The notes: generated from the letters alone by a model not told the origin. DNA of 64,000 bases from Pusillimonas sp. DMV24BSW_D (GCF_011388195.1 NZ_CP049990.1:2046001-2110000), one strand, 5' to 3'. Counted from the stretch's first letter, positions 36,890 through 47,060 are shown. Made by a program: numbers and translations.

Positions 36890-39499
36890 ATGCCTGTGAT
36901 GGTTAGGTGCCTGTCTTTCGTCGGTCTTGAAGGAATACAGCTAGTCTGTGTTTATTTGGGGAGAGTTTCGTTGCGGGGTCGGCTAGTTGCGGTTGCCATG
37001 CTGTGTGGGGCTGGTCTTGTCCAGTTGTTGCCGTCGTTACCGGGATTAACGGTGCAGGCAATTTTTTTTGGTGCACTGAGTGTGCTGACGGCTTTGTTTT
37101 GTGTATTGCTGCGTCGCAAACCTGCGTGGTCGCGCGCGTGTGCAACGGTATTGCTGATGCTGTGGGCATTTGGCTCCACCTTTACGTATGTTGTGTTGCG
37201 TGCAGAATCCCGTTTGCACGATCGTTTGGCTCTGTCGAACGAGAACCTGGTGTCTCGTGTTGAACTGCGTGTTGCCGGCTTGCCGCGTATCAAGGCACGA
37301 AGCCGTCAGTTTGAGGCTGAAGTATTATCGTCCCGGCCTTCCGGTGTTCCGTCGCGCATTATGGTGAATTGGGGCGCAAAAGGTTACGCCGGACCCTATG
37401 CCGACGAGCAAGGCGAGGTTGCTCACTTCCCGGAAATCATTCCGGGACAGGTTTGGAAAATGGCGTTGATATTGAAGACGCCTCATGGCGCACGTAACCC
37501 GCATGGTTTTGATTATGAAGCCTATGTGTTTGCCGACGGCATACGCGCCGTAGGGCGTGTGCGGGGTAACCCCCGATATTTAAGGGATGAAGGTTGGGCG
37601 GGGCTTGCAGTTTCGGCGCAGCGTGCGCGTTATTACGTGCGCAAGGCGATGCTGCCTTTTGTGGAAGATAAACGTTACGGTGCGGTACTGCTGGCGCTCA
37701 CCATTGGTGATCAGGCCAGCGTAAGCGCAAATGATTGGATCATTTTTAATCGTAGCGGCATTACCCACTTGGTTAGCATTAGTGGCAGCCATATCACGAT
37801 GATTGCCGCCGTTGGGGGGTTGGCGGTGTTTTGGCTTTGGCGTCGATTGCGTTGGCGCGGGGTCGGTTTGTCAGAATATATCCCGGCACGTATGGCGGCG
37901 GCGGTGGTGGCGTTGACGATTGCCTGGCTGTACTGTTTGTTGGCTGGTTGGGGGGTTCCCGCGCGACGAACTTTTCTTATGCTGTCGGTTATTGGTGCCG
38001 CCCAATTTTTGCGCGTTCCTTTATCTGCGTCTCGCTTGCTAAGTGCGGTAGCCGTTATTGTGGTGTTGCTCGACCCATGGGCGTTGCTGGCCAGTGGGTT
38101 CTGGTTGTCGTTCGGGGCGGTTGCGATTTTATTGGCCAGCGCCGCCTGGTGGGGTCGACTTCTGAGCAAGGAGCGCGGTTCGCGTTATCAAACTGTATGC
38201 AGCGCGGCAATGTCAATAACGTGTCTGCAAATGGCCATCACGGTAGGCTTGATGCCGGCGCTTGCGCTTATTTTCCACGAGGTGTCGATTGTCTCGCCAT
38301 TGGTGAATGCTTACGCTATTCCGATTATTAGTTTTATTGTGACACCCCTAGCACTTCTACTGGGTTTGTTTGCCTTGCTGCAAGTGCTGGTTCCGGCTTT
38401 TGTCGGTTTTTGTTTCGGTATTTCATGGTTTGCCCATACCGCCTTTAGCGTAATGATGCAGCCAACTGTTTGGTTGGCTGAGTTGCCGTGGGCGAGTTTC
38501 ACCGTTGCAGCTGCGCCGATATCGCTTACCGTGCTTGCTTTGCTTGGCATTGTGCTGGCAATCGCACCTTACGGGTTTCCGTTAAGATCAATGGGCTGGC
38601 TTTTGATGTTGCCGGCGCTGACCTGGCAACCGCTCCGCCCGGCAGCGGGCGAGTGGACACTGTACGCGTTGGATGTCGGTCAAGGCAGCGCCCTCGTGGT
38701 GCAAACGGCGGAGCACGTCTTATTGTTTGATAGCGGGTTGCGGCATAGTGCCCAGTCGGACCAGGGAATGCGAACAATTGTGCCTTTTTTGCGTGCGTTA
38801 GGTGAGCGCAAACTCGATATCATGATCGTATCGCATGCGGATATTGATCACGCAGGGGGTGTACGCTCGGTATTGGAGAACACCAAAGTGGAGCAGTCGT
38901 TTTCGTCGTTTCCTTTGGGTCGTTATCTATCCATTGAAGCGGGCCGCTTAAGGCAGCCTTTTTTGCAAAAGAATGCACCGTTGGCGCAGTCACCCTGCCG
39001 CTACGGCACGAGGTGGACAATGGATGGCGTGACATTTTCATTTCTATGGCCGTTGAAACACAACGTATCGGCGCAGGCGGGTTCAAAAGTGCGCAATGCC
39101 GCTTCGTGCGTATTGCGTATTCAGGGTGCTTATCACGCAGCTCTATTGCCCGGCGATATCGGCAAGGCAGAGGAGGTCGCGTTGGCTGATCGTGGCATGC
39201 AGCGCGTTGACGTCATGGTCGCACCTCATCATGGCTCGGCGAAGTCGTCAACACCTGCGTTTGTGTCAGCCAGTGGTGCCCGCCATGTTTTGGTTCAGGT
39301 TGGGCTAATGAACCGCTACGGCCATCCTGCGTCACAAACCGTGGCCCGCTGGCAGCGTCAAGGAGCTAAGGTATGGCGCTCGGATCGCGATGGCGCCGTT
39401 AGTGTGCGGTCACGTCAAAGCGGTTTGGTGGTGCAGTCGGAGCGTCAATTACAACGTCGTTACTGGCAACACACAATGCCTAATGTGACCCCACAATAA
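36890..39499 (+). CDS. comEC: DNA uptake channel protein ComEC/Rec2
   Basis: Large inner-membrane protein of 869 residues that carries single-stranded DNA into the cytoplasm during transformation. The N-terminal helices and soluble OB-like segment are followed by the competence domain (about 230-560, many helices, with ISGSHITMIAA), then a C-terminal metallo-beta-lactamase-like domain from about 585 (LDVGQGSALVV, HADIDHAGG, APHHGSAKSS). Metal ligands H-x-D-x-D-H are kept, so the C-terminal nuclease may be active. The ATG at 36890 lacks a clear ribosome-binding site. Confidence 0.93.
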   Translation: MPVMVRCLSFVGLEGIQLVCVYLGRVSLRGRLVAVAMLCGAGLVQLLPSLPGLTVQAIFFGALSVLTALFCVLLRRKPAWSRACATVLLMLWAFGSTFTYVVLRAESRLHDRLALSNENLVSRVELRVAGLPRIKARSRQFEAEVLSSRPSGVPSRIMVNWGAKGYAGPYADEQGEVAHFPEIIPGQVWKMALILKTPHGARNPHGFDYEAYVFADGIRAVGRVRGNPRYLRDEGWAGLAVSAQRARYYVRKAMLPFVEDKRYGAVLLALTIGDQASVSANDWIIFNRSGITHLVSISGSHITMIAAVGGLAVFWLWRRLRWRGVGLSEYIPARMAAAVVALTIAWLYCLLAGWGVPARRTFLMLSVIGAAQFLRVPLSASRLLSAVAVIVVLLDPWALLASGFWLSFGAVAILLASAAWWGRLLSKERGSRYQTVCSAAMSITCLQMAITVGLMPALALIFHEVSIVSPLVNAYAIPIISFIVTPLALLLGLFALLQVLVPAFVGFCFGISWFAHTAFSVMMQPTVWLAELPWASFTVAAAPISLTVLALLGIVLAIAPYGFPLRSMGWLLMLPALTWQPLRPAAGEWTLYALDVGQGSALVVQTAEHVLLFDSGLRHSAQSDQGMRTIVPFLRALGERKLDIMIVSHADIDHAGGVRSVLENTKVEQSFSSFPLGRYLSIEAGRLRQPFLQKNAPLAQSPCRYGTRWTMDGVTFSFLWPLKHNVSAQAGSKVRNAASCVLRIQGAYHAALLPGDIGKAEEVALADRGMQRVDVMVAPHHGSAKSSTPAFVSASGARHVLVQVGLMNRYGHPASQTVARWQRQGAKVWRSDRDGAVSVRSRQSGLVVQSERQLQRRYWQHTMPNVTPQ

Positions 39500-39549
39500 G
39501 TCACAGCAGGGTTCGCTACAATGATGTTTGTTTCCCCTTCGAATTGAAA

Positions 39550-40395
39550 ATGAATCTTTTGGAAGTCAACGCCGATTTGCATTGCCACTCCAGCCGGTCC
39601 GACGGAGTGTTGGATCCGCGCGAATTGGCGCTGCGCGCTGCACGACAAGGGGTACAAATCTGGTCGCTGACGGATCACGATGAACTATCTGGTTTAACCG
39701 CGGCAGGAGCCGCCGCCAATGAGCAGAGACTGCAGTTTATCCCCGGCGTGGAAGTTTCGGTCACCTGGATGAATCGTACGATTCATATTGTCGGGTTGAA
39801 TATTGATCCGGCGAATACCCAATTGGTGAACGGTTTGGAAGAGGTGCGGCGGCGGCGGGCGGATCGCGCACGGGCAATGGGCGATAAGCTTGAAAAGCAT
39901 GGTTTTCCCGGCTGCTACGAGGGGGCTTTGAGCTATGCCGGCAATGCGTTGCTGCTAAGTCGTACACATTTCGCCCGTTTCATGTTGGACCAGGGTTATT
40001 GCAAGCGGCTACAACAAGTATTCGATTCATATCTGGGTGAGGGAAAGCCTGGCTTTGTGGGGGTGCAGTGGGCATCGCTGCAACAAGCTTTGGGCTGGAT
40101 TCATGCGGCAGGCGGTGTAGCAGTGGTAGCGCATCCGGGCCGTTATCGGTTTTCCTCTACCCAATTCAGCGAGTTGTTTGATGCTTTCCGCGACTTGGGT
40201 GGCCAGGCTATTGAAGTGGTAACGGGTAGCCATTATCCCGAACAATATCTTGAGTATGCCAAAATTGCCCGACGCTATGGCTTTCTTGCATCGCGCGGCT
40301 CCGACTTTCACAGCCCTGAAGAAAGTCGAATTGATCTTGGCCAACTACCTCAGTTGCCGTCGGGGCTTGAGCCGGTTTGGTCGGCCTGGTTATAA
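39550..40395 (+). CDS. rnm: PHP-domain 5'-3' exoribonuclease RNase AM
   Basis: PHP phosphoesterase of 281 residues, matching the E. coli YciV/RNase AM family that trims 5' ends of rRNA and short RNAs. Metal-ligand motifs: ADLHCHSSRSDG at the start, SLTDHDELSG near 40, GVEVSV near 63, VAHPGRY near 195 and GSDFHSPEE near 255. I use the ATG at 39550; a TTG six bases earlier is also in frame. Its 3' end overlaps the convergent membrane-protein gene by 46 bases. Confidence 0.9.
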   Translation: MNLLEVNADLHCHSSRSDGVLDPRELALRAARQGVQIWSLTDHDELSGLTAAGAAANEQRLQFIPGVEVSVTWMNRTIHIVGLNIDPANTQLVNGLEEVRRRRADRARAMGDKLEKHGFPGCYEGALSYAGNALLLSRTHFARFMLDQGYCKRLQQVFDSYLGEGKPGFVGVQWASLQQALGWIHAAGGVAVVAHPGRYRFSSTQFSELFDAFRDLGGQAIEVVTGSHYPEQYLEYAKIARRYGFLASRGSDFHSPEESRIDLGQLPQLPSGLEPVWSAWL

Positions 40396-41150
40396 GCCGA
40401 GCGCCCAAAAATGCTCATGTAAGTAGGATAGAAGCTGCAATACAGAATGGCGGCGATCACCAGGTTAATCGGTGTCATGATTAATTGAGTTATCGTGGCC
40501 GATAGCCCAGAGGCAGCCAATACATCTCCCAGTGTTTGGGCAACGAAAAACAGCCCGATCCAGGTGGCGCCGTACAACATGAAAGGAAACTTGTTTCTCC
40601 AGCATGCAACCATGGAGAAAAACAATGCTTGCGACATTTTCAGCCGATGCCAGCCAATTAGCGCTGGCGCATGCCAGAATAGCGCTGAAATAAGAATATA
40701 GAGCAAGCCGAACGTTAGAAATGGGCCTTGAATGGCGGACAGCAGTGCCGTTTCATCGAAAGACTCGTTATTCAATGCGGCCATGATCTGATCGAGAAAG
40801 GGCAAGGTGGCAATAAATCCGGCCGCCAGGCAGCAGGCGAGGTAAGCCAACCCCAACCGGATGAGCCCCGCACGCGCCTGCGCGTCTTTTAAAGGCGTGA
40901 GCCACATACCTGGCAGCATGGGGCGACCTGCCTCAATTTGGCGACATGCGTTCAGTGTGATGTAGGTTAAGGATGGCATGGCCGCGATCAGGAAAATCTG
41001 GCCAAATAAGGGTATGAGATAGGTAAGCGTAATGAGCAGACCTGTCATCAGGCTCCAGAAAAACATGGCTAATGGTTGGCGCCGGAAAAGATTGAAACCG
41101 TCGATAATCCATTGCCATCCGGCAGTGATCGGAAGTATGGCCGCTTGCAT
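40350..41150 (-). CDS. BPSS1780-type integral membrane protein
   Basis: Membrane protein of 266 residues with about six hydrophobic segments and an N-terminal amphipathic element (GWQWIIDGFNLFRRQPLAMFF) typical of a family confined largely to betaproteobacteria. No catalytic motif; function unknown. The last 15 codons (polar) overlap the rnm gene on the other strand. It begins two bases after the homoserine kinase stop, so the two are cotranscribed. Confidence 0.8.
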   Translation of the reverse strand: MQAAILPITAGWQWIIDGFNLFRRQPLAMFFWSLMTGLLITLTYLIPLFGQIFLIAAMPSLTYITLNACRQIEAGRPMLPGMWLTPLKDAQARAGLIRLGLAYLACCLAAGFIATLPFLDQIMAALNNESFDETALLSAIQGPFLTFGLLYILISALFWHAPALIGWHRLKMSQALFFSMVACWRNKFPFMLYGATWIGLFFVAQTLGDVLAASGLSATITQLIMTPINLVIAAILYCSFYPTYMSIFGRSAYNQADQTGSSPDGN

Positions 41151-41152
41151 TG

Positions 41153-42133
41153 TTACGTTGTTACTTTAGGTAGTTCTGGGTTATTGCCGTTGCGCCGGGC
41201 CTGAAGCACGATTTCGAAATGGCGTGGGTCATGTGGCTTGAGTGTCTGTGCAGGTCGGGGCAGAAAATAATCGTACAGGCGTGACACCCAGAAACGCAAT
41301 GCAGCCGCCTGGAGAACGAGTGGCCAGGCGTGTTGTTCCGCCTCAGTGAATGGTCGAATCTCGGCATAGGCTTGTAACCAAGCCGTCGCTTTTCCTATAT
41401 CAAACTCACCGGTATTACGGTGTATGCACCAGTCATTAATGCTTACCGCCACATCAAAGAGCCATGTGTCGCAACCGGCAAAGTAAAAATCGATCAGGCC
41501 GCCCATTCGAGGTTGTTCATACGTACCATCGAATAAGACGTTGTCGCGAAACAAGTCGCAATGTGCCGGACCATAAGGAAGGTTTTGATAAAGCTGGGTT
41601 TGGGCAAATTCCGATTGTTCTTTTAATACGGTTTGAATAAGGGTGTTTTGTACCGGTGTTAGAAAAGTGAGCAGTTTGGGAATGGTTTCCTGCCACCACG
41701 ATAGCCCCCTTAAATTGGGTTGGTGCATGGGAAATGACGCACCTGCTAAATGTGTTTGCGCCAATGTTTGGCCGGCCAATCTGCAATGGCGCTCGCTGGG
41801 GTCGGGCTCGTAGCCTCCGGACAGGCGCGTTACGATGGCGCAGGGCTTGCCGTGCAGCGTCGTTAAACGGCGTCCTTGTTTGCTGGTTTGCGGCTCCGGT
41901 ACGGGAATATGGCGTTCGGCCAAATGATGCATCAGTTCGATATAAAACGGCAACTGTTCAAAGGTCAGTACTTCAAATACGGTAAGAACGTATTCCCCGC
42001 CCGTGGTGCTTAGAAAGTAATTGGTGTTTTCGATTCCGGCGGTAATTCCTCGAAGAGAAACCAGCTTACCCAGGTTGAACTGGGTTAATAATGTTTCTGC
42101 ATCGGCTTCGGATACGGGGGTAAATACGGCCAT
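41153..42133 (-). CDS. thrB: Homoserine kinase, APH-fold type
   Basis: Phosphorylates homoserine for threonine synthesis. The 326 residues show the aminoglycoside-phosphotransferase fold: LVSLRGITAGIENTNYFL (nucleotide loop), catalytic GPAHCDLFRDNVLFDG near residue 192 and metal-binding GLIDFYFAGCDT near 213. This is the ThrB form of Pseudomonas and Burkholderiales, unrelated to the GHMP-type E. coli enzyme. The other threonine gene (thrC) is not in the window. Confidence 0.94.
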   Translation of the reverse strand: MAVFTPVSEADAETLLTQFNLGKLVSLRGITAGIENTNYFLSTTGGEYVLTVFEVLTFEQLPFYIELMHHLAERHIPVPEPQTSKQGRRLTTLHGKPCAIVTRLSGGYEPDPSERHCRLAGQTLAQTHLAGASFPMHQPNLRGLSWWQETIPKLLTFLTPVQNTLIQTVLKEQSEFAQTQLYQNLPYGPAHCDLFRDNVLFDGTYEQPRMGGLIDFYFAGCDTWLFDVAVSINDWCIHRNTGEFDIGKATAWLQAYAEIRPFTEAEQHAWPLVLQAAALRFWVSRLYDYFLPRPAQTLKPHDPRHFEIVLQARRNGNNPELPKVTT

Positions 42134-42240
42134 GTCACCACGAATAATTCAGACATAAAGGACTGATTTTAGACTACGACGCAAGATCGTGTAGCGATGT
42201 CCGCGTTAAAATGCTCAGACAAAGTTATTTAAGGTGTGGT

Positions 42241-43275
42241 GTGCAGGCTTCAGCCCAAGAAAACCCGTTTAGCCCAACCCATTTTCGCGCAGGTAGCGAA
42301 GGTTGGCGTGTTTGTGTCGCTCCCATGATCGACGTGACAGATCGCCATTGCCGGTATTTTCATCGTTTACTGGCCCCGCATGTGCGCCTTTACACGGAAA
42401 TGATTACAACGGGTGCAATTGAACATGGCAATCGATCGCGTTTGCTCGATTTTAATGCCATTGAACATCCGGTCGCCTTACAGCTTGGCGGCAGTGAGCC
42501 GGCGGCGTTGGGCGCTGCTGCACAAGTGGGCCAGGAGTGGGGATACGATGAAATCAATTTGAATTGCGGCTGCCCATCGGAGCGAGTGCAAAAAGGGGCG
42601 TTTGGCGCCTGTTTAATGGCCGAAGCAGAGCTGGTGGCCGATTGCGTTAAAGCAATGCAGGATGCCGTAACCGTTCCGGTTACCGTTAAACACCGTTTGG
42701 GGCTCGATTACGACGAGTCTTACGGTATGGTGCGCGATTTTGTGGGGACTTTGCACCAGACAGGATGCCGTGTGTTTATCGTGCATGCCCGCAATGCGGT
42801 CCTTAAGGGGTTGAGCCCGAAGGATAACCGTGAGATACCGCCTTTGCGTTACAACGTAGCTGAATTGTTGCGCAATGATTTTCCCGACGCTGTTTTTGTA
42901 CTGAATGGGGGAATCGCCGAAGTTGATCAGGCGGTTGCGTTGTTGCATCGGTTTGACGGCGTGATGTTAGGCAGGGCTGCCTGGCATGACCCGGCCGTGC
43001 TGTCGACGCTCTCAAGACGTTTGTGGCCGCAAAGCCCGGTATCAGAAGAGGCGCAAGTGCTGCAAAGTATGGTTGATTATGCCGCTGAACAGGTCCGGCA
43101 AGGCGTTCCTTTGCGTATGGTGGTGCGCCCTATGCTGGGTTGGTTATCCGGCCGCCCGGGGGCCAGGCGCTGGCGTCAAATGCTGTCGGACCCTGCGCAT
43201 TTGAATGAGCAGGATCCCCTGTTAATTACCCGCGCCTATGAACATGTGGCCGGCCATCGTTCCGTTAGTGCTTAG
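42241..43275 (+). CDS. dusA: tRNA-dihydrouridine synthase A
   Basis: FMN enzyme that reduces uridines 20/20a in the D-loop of tRNAs. VCVAPMIDVTDRHCRYF opens the barrel, NLNCGCPSERVQKGAFG carries the catalytic cysteine near residue 100, and VTVKHRLGLD and LNGGIAE follow. I place the start at GTG 42241, with AAGG six bases upstream, giving 344 residues like E. coli DusA; an ATG at 42211 would add ten residues but has no ribosome-binding site. It overlaps the convergent CBS gene by 11 bases. Confidence 0.94.
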   Translation: MQASAQENPFSPTHFRAGSEGWRVCVAPMIDVTDRHCRYFHRLLAPHVRLYTEMITTGAIEHGNRSRLLDFNAIEHPVALQLGGSEPAALGAAAQVGQEWGYDEINLNCGCPSERVQKGAFGACLMAEAELVADCVKAMQDAVTVPVTVKHRLGLDYDESYGMVRDFVGTLHQTGCRVFIVHARNAVLKGLSPKDNREIPPLRYNVAELLRNDFPDAVFVLNGGIAEVDQAVALLHRFDGVMLGRAAWHDPAVLSTLSRRLWPQSPVSEEAQVLQSMVDYAAEQVRQGVPLRMVVRPMLGWLSGRPGARRWRQMLSDPAHLNEQDPLLITRAYEHVAGHRSVSA

Positions 43276-43744
43276 GCGGCCTGGTGTTGTTGCTTTCTTC
43301 GTCCAGTTCGGTTGGCCAGTCTCGAATGTAGGCCTTCAGCATGTTGTTTTCGAAACGCTGCGCGGCCACAATGGCCTGCGCCATGTCGTAGAACGAAATG
43401 ACGCCCAGCAAAACAGGGCCATCCATTACAGGCATGTAGCGTGCATGTTTGTCGAGCATGAGCCGTTGCACTTCTTCGGCGCTGGTGTTGGGTGTGACGC
43501 TAACGGGCGCGTCGTCCATAATGCTGCGGATCGTGAAGTCGCCTGTGGCGCCATGGTTGCCATGTAAGTGGCGAATAATTTCGCGGAAGGTCACCATGCC
43601 AACCAGTTCGCCGTGTTCCATAATAACCAGCGACCCAATATCTTGTTCGGCCATGGTTTCAAGCGCTTGTTTAATGGGTGTTTCCGGCGTAGCGGTGTAA
43701 AGCGTGTGGCCTTTAACCCGCAGTATTTCACTAACTTTAAGCAT
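43265..43744 (-). CDS. CBS-domain-pair protein
   Basis: Protein of 159 residues made of two CBS domains (about 5-60 and 70-130), small modules that usually bind adenosyl ligands. The D-I-G-S-L-V and Y-M-P-V elements and LVGMVTFREI/LLGVISFYDMA are characteristic. No catalytic domain. Stand-alone CBS proteins may sense energy or S-adenosylmethionine. It follows yihY with an 8-base overlap on the same strand. Confidence 0.9.
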   Translation of the reverse strand: MLKVSEILRVKGHTLYTATPETPIKQALETMAEQDIGSLVIMEHGELVGMVTFREIIRHLHGNHGATGDFTIRSIMDDAPVSVTPNTSAEEVQRLMLDKHARYMPVMDGPVLLGVISFYDMAQAIVAAQRFENNMLKAYIRDWPTELDEESNNTRPPKH

Positions 43745-45083
43745 GATGCGTCTCCCCAGACTTCGGTGTGGTTTCTTTATTCTCCAACAATTCGGGCGTT
43801 TCCGATAGCGGGATTGTTTCGTTGAACAAGTCTTCCAGCGTTATGTTGGGGCAATCTGACAAAGCGTGCGCTAACGCTTCGAGCAGGAAAGGGTCTTCCT
43901 GTAATTCGGGCTGATGCCTGTCGAGAAGAAATTGATCGATTAACGTCGATAATTTTGCTTCGCGAATGTCGCACGCTAATACCCAGTGGTCCATGCCTTT
44001 CTCCTGGGTTGGCACGACAATACCCAATTTTTTAAGGGCGCGCAGCACCGAGAGCAATTCGTTGGCGTGCAGGCGCATGTGGGCGCCCAAAAAACGCGTG
44101 CTGCGACCCGGGTTTGGCGTATTTTGTGTACTGCGCAAAAGGCGCAGGATGCGCACGGCATCAATGAAAGCCGCACCCGTTTTGCGTTTCTCGGCCCATC
44201 GACGCAACCGTAGTGAGGGCAGTGTGGCGGCCACAGTGGCCCCAAATAAAATCGCCAGCCACGACAAATAAATCCACAGCAGGAAGATAGGTAGCGTGGC
44301 AAACGCGCCGTAAATAACGGTGTAAGAGGGAAATTGCGTGATGTAGTAGGCAAAACCGGCTTTCATTATTTCGAGAACAATAGCGGTGCCGAACCCTCCC
44401 GCCAACGCGTCTCGCCAAAATACATGGCGGTTGGGTACAAAAACGAACAGTGCACTGAAAGCGAGCCCGGTAATAACCACCGGAATGACCGAGAGTGCAA
44501 TCCGCATGGAGCGGGCAATATGCCCGACGTCGAATGCTGATTGCTGAGCCAGATACGACGTAGCCCAAAGGCTGGCGCCCGCCAGAATGGGGCCGGCCGA
44601 GATAATCGCCCAGTACACGAGAATGCGTTGCGGCAAAGGCCGCTGCTGTTCAACCTGCCAAATATCATTCAGAACGGTATCGATGGTCATGATCAGCATG
44701 ATCGACACCACCAGCAGAAATACGGTGCCGATGGCAGTGAGCCCCGAGGCCTGTTCGGCAAACATATTCAAATACCGCATAACGGTATCGGATACGGTGG
44801 GGGGCATCAGGCTGTTCACCAGGAAGTTTTCCAGTGCTTCGCGAAATTCCGCGAACAGCGGGAAGGCGGTGAACAACGAAAGGAAAACCGCCAGCATGGG
44901 CACCAAGGCAAGAACCGTGGTGAAGGTTAGGCTTGAGGCAACCTGGGTAAGTTTTTTATCTTTTGCATGAGCCGCGGCATACGCCAGCACTTTTGCCGCA
45001 TCATGCCATTTTTGCGTCAATTTGGCCGTGGTGGTGGAAGTTTTTTTTTCGTGATCAGTGGGTTGCGGCGACTTTGCACTCAT
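43737..45083 (-). CDS. YihY/virulence factor BrkB family membrane protein
   Basis: Inner-membrane protein of 448 residues with about six membrane segments in the first 320 residues (VASSLTFTTVLALVPMLAVFLSLF and ILVYWAIISAGPILAGAS are typical) and a soluble C-terminal winged-helix-like part (HMRLHANELLSVLRALKKLG). The family was once called RNase BN, wrongly; its function is not settled. Its start region overlaps nothing coding, but lies 52 bases from the divergent DUF2069 gene. Confidence 0.9.
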   Translation of the reverse strand: MSAKSPQPTDHEKKTSTTTAKLTQKWHDAAKVLAYAAAHAKDKKLTQVASSLTFTTVLALVPMLAVFLSLFTAFPLFAEFREALENFLVNSLMPPTVSDTVMRYLNMFAEQASGLTAIGTVFLLVVSIMLIMTIDTVLNDIWQVEQQRPLPQRILVYWAIISAGPILAGASLWATSYLAQQSAFDVGHIARSMRIALSVIPVVITGLAFSALFVFVPNRHVFWRDALAGGFGTAIVLEIMKAGFAYYITQFPSYTVIYGAFATLPIFLLWIYLSWLAILFGATVAATLPSLRLRRWAEKRKTGAAFIDAVRILRLLRSTQNTPNPGRSTRFLGAHMRLHANELLSVLRALKKLGIVVPTQEKGMDHWVLACDIREAKLSTLIDQFLLDRHQPELQEDPFLLEALAHALSDCPNITLEDLFNETIPLSETPELLENKETTPKSGETHHA

Positions 45084-45135
45084 TGATATCGTGGACTCTC
45101 GAGACGTGGCTTGGCATTCGGGTAATAATACCAGT

Positions 45136-45531
45136 ATGAACGTTCAATTAAATCCTTACTTGCGGTATACGGCTTCGGCTTCCTTAATCGGCTTGATTGC
45201 ATTGGGCCTGGCGTGGGAATTGTTTTGGGCGCCGCTTCGCCCGGGTGGCTCCTTATTGGTGTTGAAAGTCTTGCCTTTATTGTTGCCTTTGCGCGGTGTT
45301 CTAAAAGGTAACGTATACACCATGCAATGGGCCAGCATGTTGATTCTTCTATATTTTATGGAAGGTGTGGTACGGGCTTATTCCGACCCGAATGCCATGT
45401 CGGCAATGCTGGCCGGCGTGGAAATCGTTTTGTCTTTTGTTTTTTACATTTGCGCCTTAATGTATTTGCGCCCGGCGAAGAAAGCAGCACAGGCGGCCAA
45501 AAAAGCAGCGAACGCAAAGGGGGCGAAATGA
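45136..45531 (+). CDS. DUF2069 family membrane protein
   Basis: Small membrane protein of 131 residues with four hydrophobic segments and a lysine/alanine-rich tail (KKAAQAAKKAANAKGAK). The pattern LRPGGSLLVLKVLPLLLPLRG and the Y-T-M-Q-W after it are typical of DUF2069. Function unknown. ATG 45136 is preferred; the longer frame upstream is antisense to yihY. The stop overlaps the selO start as ATGA. Confidence 0.85.
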   Translation: MNVQLNPYLRYTASASLIGLIALGLAWELFWAPLRPGGSLLVLKVLPLLLPLRGVLKGNVYTMQWASMLILLYFMEGVVRAYSDPNAMSAMLAGVEIVLSFVFYICALMYLRPAKKAAQAAKKAANAKGAK

Positions 45532-47012
45532 GCATTAATTCGTTTGGGCATTTGCACATTGAAAATTCGTTTGCCGATGATCTGCCGGCCCGTTTTTATA
45601 CGCGGCTTGAAACGCAACCCTTAACGAATCCAAGGCTGTTGCATGTAAACAATGAAGTTGCGCATGCGCTTGGCCTGCGGGAGGCAGACCTTCAAAGCCC
45701 GGCGTTTCTCAAGGTGGTTTCGGGTTCGGAGCCTTTACCCGGCGGGCAAACCTTGGCAGCCGTTTATAGCGGACATCAGTTTGGTGTGTGGGCCGGGCAA
45801 TTGGGTGATGGTCGCGCGCACCTGTTGGGGGAAATCGCAACCGATGCAGGCCCCCAGGAGTTGCAGTTGAAAGGATCGGGGTTAACGCCGTATTCACGGA
45901 TGGGTGACGGCCGTGCCGTTGTGCGCTCCTCGGTGCGCGAATATCTTGCCGGAGAGGCAATGGCCGGTCTGGGCATCCCTACCACCCGGGCGTTGTCGCT
46001 GGTGGTGGCCGACGATCCGGTCTATCGGGAAACACAGGAAGCTGCGGCCGTGGTTACGCGGGTGGCGCCTTCGTTCGTACGTTTTGGTACTTTCGAACAT
46101 TGGGCGCAAGATCCAGACAGCCTGAAATTGTTGCTGCGCTACGTTGTGCCGCGGTTTTACCCACAGTGCCTGGCTGCCCAAGAGTCGGCACAAACCGACT
46201 TAAGTCGCGACACTATTTTGCGATTTTTAAACGAAGTCGTGGTGAAGTCGGCGCGCTTGGTGGCCGATTGGCAAACGTGTGGCTTTTGTCATGGCGTAAT
46301 GAACACTGACAACATGTCGATTTTGGGCATTACGCTTGATTATGGGCCTTATGGGTTTATGGATGGCTTCCGTATAAACCACGTTTGCAACCACACCGAC
46401 ACGCATGGTCGCTACGCCTGGAATGTGCAGCCGGCGGTTATGCACTGGAACCTGTATCGCCTGGCCAGCAGTTTAACGGCATTGGGTTTGGAGCCCGATG
46501 AGTTGAAAACGCAGTTGCAGGTGTTTGAGGGCGCCTTTCTGCAGGCTTATCAGGGAAATCTTGTGCGCAAATTCGGTTGGCTGTCCTGGCATGAGCAAGA
46601 TCAGGACCTGGTGGACGAGTGGTGGCGGTTATTACATACTCAATCGGCGGATTTCACGCTCAGTTTTCGTCGCTTGTCGACGGCCCTCGATCAGCCGGAA
46701 TCCTTTCTGGCTCTGTTCGACGAGCCGGCTCCGGCGCGCGAGTGGCTGGAACAGTACCGCCGGCGCGTGCAGTTTGATGGGCGCAGCGAAGCCGACCGGG
46801 TGACTCAAATGTTGTCTGCTAACCCGCTTTATGTATTGCGCAACCATTTGGCGCAGCAAGCGATTGATGCGGCAGAGAAAGATGATGCATCCGTCATTGA
46901 TGCCTTAATGACGGTATTGCGCGATCCGTATACAGAACGGCCGGGGTTTGAGGCTTATGCGCAGGCGGCCCCCGAGTGGGCCCGGCACCTGGAAGTAAGC
47001 TGCTCCTCTTAA
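45528..47012 (+). CDS. selO: Protein adenylyltransferase SelO (pseudokinase)
   Basis: Pseudokinase of 494 residues that transfers AMP from ATP to serine, threonine or tyrosine of proteins, linked to redox control in E. coli. Seen: VYSGHQFGVWAGQLGDGRAH near 80, LKGSGLTPYSR near 113, and the active-site stretch HGVMNTDNMSILGITLDYGP near 250. The C-terminus ends in VSCSS, where the cysteine replaces the selenocysteine of animal SelO. AAGGGGG precedes the ATG, which overlaps the upstream stop. Confidence 0.95.
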   Translation: MSINSFGHLHIENSFADDLPARFYTRLETQPLTNPRLLHVNNEVAHALGLREADLQSPAFLKVVSGSEPLPGGQTLAAVYSGHQFGVWAGQLGDGRAHLLGEIATDAGPQELQLKGSGLTPYSRMGDGRAVVRSSVREYLAGEAMAGLGIPTTRALSLVVADDPVYRETQEAAAVVTRVAPSFVRFGTFEHWAQDPDSLKLLLRYVVPRFYPQCLAAQESAQTDLSRDTILRFLNEVVVKSARLVADWQTCGFCHGVMNTDNMSILGITLDYGPYGFMDGFRINHVCNHTDTHGRYAWNVQPAVMHWNLYRLASSLTALGLEPDELKTQLQVFEGAFLQAYQGNLVRKFGWLSWHEQDQDLVDEWWRLLHTQSADFTLSFRRLSTALDQPESFLALFDEPAPAREWLEQYRRRVQFDGRSEADRVTQMLSANPLYVLRNHLAQQAIDAAEKDDASVIDALMTVLRDPYTERPGFEAYAQAAPEWARHLEVSCSS

Positions 47013-47060
47013 TGCGATAATCACGCTTTGGTGTGTTTATTATTTTCGTGACTGGACATT